DNA from: Zoogloeaceae bacterium | GTDB lineage: Bacteria > Pseudomonadota > Gammaproteobacteria > Burkholderiales > Rhodocyclaceae | Length of the DNA stretch: 46,850 nt | Assembly: GCA_031273565.1 (NCBI GenBank) | Contig: JAISRR010000027.1 | Coordinates: 1-46,850, forward strand | Reading direction: 5' to 3' | Made by a program: the position numbers and the translations under genes | Part shown: positions 45,060-46,850 of the stretch, in pieces | Numbering within the stretch: the stretch's first letter is position 1 | How the letters are laid out: each line of letters opens with the position of its first letter | The notes under the pieces: model-generated | What the model saw: only the letters and a program-made list of their open reading frames with translations | What the model was told of the DNA's origin: nothing | Databases searched by the model: none

Positions 45060-46222
45060 AAATCACCATTGCCGGAACCGGCTACGTTGGACTCTCGCTT
45101 GCCGTACTGCTCGCCGAACACCATGAAGTCACTGCCCTGGACATTGTGCCGGAGAAGGTGGCGATGTTGAATCGCCGGGAGTCGCCCATCGAGGACGCGG
45201 AAATCGCGGATTATCTGCGCCACAAACCGCTCAGGCTCACGGCCACGCTGGACAAGACAAAAGCCTATGCCGGGGCAAAGTTCGTGATTGTCGCCACGCC
45301 GACGGATTACGATGTCGAGACCAACGCCTTCAACACCGCTTCCATCGAGGCGGTCATTGGCGACGCGCTTCTCCTTAACCCGGCGGCGACCATTGTCATT
45401 AAATCCACGGTTCCCGTGGGGTACACGCAGAGGACAAGGGCGCGTTTTGGCTGTGACAATATCCTGTTTTCGCCGGAATTCCTGCGCGAAGGCAAGGCGC
45501 TCCATGACAATCTTTATCCCTCGCGCATCGTCGTCGGTGAACGCTCGGCGCGCGCCATGACCTTTGCCCGCCTGCTCAGGGAAGCGGCGCTCGATCCGGA
45601 AGTGCCGGTTCTGCTCACCGACAGCGCCGAGGCGGAAGCCATCAAGCTCTTTGCCAATACCTTTCTGGCCATGCGCGTTGCCTATTTCAATGAACTCGAC
45701 ACCTACGCCCTTGCGCACGGGCTGGATACACGCCAGATCATCGATGGCGTCTGCCTTGACCCGCGCATCGGCGCGCATTACAACAATCCCAGCTTCGGCT
45801 ACGGCGGCTATTGTCTGCCCAAAGATACCAAACAGTTGCTGGCCAACTACCGCGACGTGCCGCAAAACCTGATTCACGCCATTGTCGAATCCAATGCCAC
45901 GCGCAAGGACTTTATTGCCGATGACATTATGCGCCGGCAACCCGATGTGGTCGGCGTCTATCGCCTCATCATGAAGGCGGGGTCGGACAATTTTCGCGCT
46001 TCCAGCATCCAGGGCATCATGAAACGCATCAAGGCCAAAGGCGTCAAGGTCATCCTCTACGAGCCAACTTTACCTGTGGACGAGTTTTTCCATTCCCCGG
46101 TCATCCGCGACCTCGACGCTTTCAAGCGCGAATCGGACATCATCATCGCCAACCGCAAAACCCCGGCGCTCGCGGATGTGGCCGACAAGGTTTATACACG
46201 CGATTTGTTCGAGACAGATTAA
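45056..46222 (+). CDS. ugd: UDP-glucose 6-dehydrogenase
   Basis: Oxidises UDP-glucose to UDP-glucuronate with two NAD+, supplying an acidic sugar for the polymer. The start at 45056 ([21 protein letters not shown]) gives the Rossmann GxGYVG motif at the N-terminus; the ORF-track start is upstream inside the previous gene. [30 protein letters not shown] and [14 protein letters not shown] with the catalytic Cys (about 253) are all present. The 388 residues match the shorter Ugd class seen in capsule loci. It is the last gene of the EPS operon and suggests a uronic-acid-containing polysaccharide. Confidence 0.96.
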   Translation: MKITIAGTGYVGLSLAVLLAEHHEVTALDIVPEKVAMLNRRESPIEDAEIADYLRHKPLRLTATLDKTKAYAGAKFVIVATPTDYDVETNAFNTASIEAVIGDALLLNPAATIVIKSTVPVGYTQRTRARFGCDNILFSPEFLREGKALHDNLYPSRIVVGERSARAMTFARLLREAALDPEVPVLLTDSAEAEAIKLFANTFLAMRVAYFNELDTYALAHGLDTRQIIDGVCLDPRIGAHYNNPSFGYGGYCLPKDTKQLLANYRDVPQNLIHAIVESNATRKDFIADDIMRRQPDVVGVYRLIMKAGSDNFRASSIQGIMKRIKAKGVKVILYEPTLPVDEFFHSPVIRDLDAFKRESDIIIANRKTPALADVADKVYTRDLFETD

Positions 46223-46315
46223 GGACTTATCCGTAAATGAAGCCCTGGCTGACCTCGCTGGCATTGACCATCGTTACATGGGCGGAACGGATGCACAAGG
46301 CGAATTCGTAAAAAA

Positions 46316-46374
46316 CAGGGGAACGACATTCGTCCTGTCCTGAACCGCGCCCTTCCCCCTGATTTTTCTTTTTT
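46316..46374 (+). terminator. Candidate terminator of the EPS operon
   Basis: CAGGGGAA (46316-46323) pairs with TTCCCCCTG (46353-46361) with one bulged base, closing a 29-base loop. It is followed at once by ATTTTTCTTTTTT. The long loop makes it an imperfect intrinsic terminator, but the T-tract and its position 94 bases after ugd fit. The rest of the 205-base spacer presumably holds the panB promoter; I see no clear -35/-10 pair. Confidence 0.42.
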
Positions 46375-46427
46375 CCGCGTCGCAATCGCGTTAGGATAAC
46401 GCCCCACTTCGTTGTTATCCCCAAACC

Positions 46428-46850
46428 ATGTCCACACACCCCCAAACCCGCCGCCTTACCATTTTCGACCTTGCCCAACAGAAGGCGGCAGGCGAGAAAA
46501 TCGCCATGCTCACCTGCTATGACGCCAGTTTTGCCCAACTGTCGGAGGCTGCGGGCGTAGAAGCGTTGTTGGTGGGCGATTCGCTAGGCAATGTGGTGCA
46601 GGGGCAGGATTCCACCCTGCCCGTTACCCTGAAACAGATGATTTACCATACCGGGGCTGTCGCCAGAGGCTCGCGCCGCGCCCTGATTGTGGCGGACATG
46701 CCTTTCGGCACGTCGCAAATCAGCCCGGAAGACACGTTTCGCAACGCCGCCCGATTGATGGCGGCAGGGGCGCAGATGGTCAAGCTCGAAGGCGGCGCGG
46801 AAATGGCGGCAACGGTGGAATTTTTGACCCGGCGCGGTATCCCGGTCTGT
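46428..46850 (+). CDS. panB: 3-methyl-2-oxobutanoate hydroxymethyltransferase, cut by window end
   Basis: First step of pantothenate synthesis: adds a hydroxymethyl group to alpha-ketoisovalerate. The ATG at 46428 opens 141 codons with no stop before the window ends, about half of a 265-280 residue PanB. Seen: [55 protein letters not shown] (metal-binding Asp in GDSLG) and [15 protein letters not shown]. In many betaproteobacteria panB lies close to folK, so its position here marks the far edge of the insertion. Confidence 0.95.
   Translation, partial: MSTHPQTRRLTIFDLAQQKAAGEKIAMLTCYDASFAQLSEAAGVEALLVGDSLGNVVQGQDSTLPVTLKQMIYHTGAVARGSRRALIVADMPFGTSQISPEDTFRNAARLMAAGAQMVKLEGGAEMAATVEFLTRRGIPVC

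Overview
ORGANISM. The window (GC in the high fifties by eye) looks like a betaproteobacterial chromosome, possibly of the Rhodocyclales/Nitrosomonadales type. This rests on conserved gene order rather than on any marker gene. The left block hfq-hflX-hflK-hflC-DUF2065-hisZ-purA (minus strand) is a classic betaproteobacterial cluster. purM ... hda-HAD phosphatase-pcnB-folK ... panB (plus strand) is a second one. No rRNA, tRNA, CRISPR array, transposase or integrase was seen.

LAYOUT. (1) 1-6337, minus: housekeeping block, with purA cut by the window edge. (2) 6338-6775: spacer between hfq and purM with a strong GC-rich hairpin and a five-copy heptamer repeat. (3) 6776-8384: purM and an overlapping RlpA-like lipoprotein gene. 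(4) 8496-20950: accessory island between purM and hda. It holds a Fic protein, a DUF998 membrane protein with an AhpD-like protein, and a 1282-residue fused restriction-methylation-specificity (RMS) polypeptide. Twenty bases after the RMS gene comes a three-gene, AT-rich ABC-three-component (ABC-3C) set: nuclease-like effector, middle component and DUF3732 ABC ATPase. Two tandem RhuM genes follow, bracketed by two remnants of an AlbA_2 (Schlafen-type) gene. (5) 21165-24419: hda, HAD phosphatase, pcnB, folK in a tightly packed operon. (6) 24420-29735: a REP-like 26-bp inverted repeat, a secreted serpin (minus), and a divergent ZrgA-type zinc/metal ABC transporter operon. (7) 30289-46222: a 14-gene, almost gapless exopolysaccharide operon with Wzx/Wzy logic (initiating sugar transferase, CpsD-like ATPase, Wza-like exporter, GumC/Wzz-like protein, three glycosyltransferases, Wzy, polysaccharide deacetylase, Wzx, a glycosidase-like protein, two acyltransferase-type proteins and UDP-glucose dehydrogenase). 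It ends in a candidate terminator. (8) 46428-end: start of panB. Regions 6-7 sit between folK and panB, which are near neighbours in many relatives, so the window has two insertion hot spots in one ancestral gene string.

HOW IT WORKS TOGETHER. The most interesting part is the defence island. The RMS protein carries its own nuclease, adenine methyltransferase and two target-recognition regions. It runs directly into an ABC-3C operon whose DUF3732 ATPase is predicted to sense or remodel nucleoprotein complexes and whose first gene is predicted to be the toxic effector. Composition changes sharply inside the RMS gene (AT-rich recognition regions in a C-rich gene) and again at the ABC-3C genes, so the island is a mosaic. 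The EPS operon appears to encode a complete Wzx/Wzy-dependent export route. Its CpsD-like ATPase has lost the Walker A lysine, so it is probably not an ordinary tyrosine kinase.
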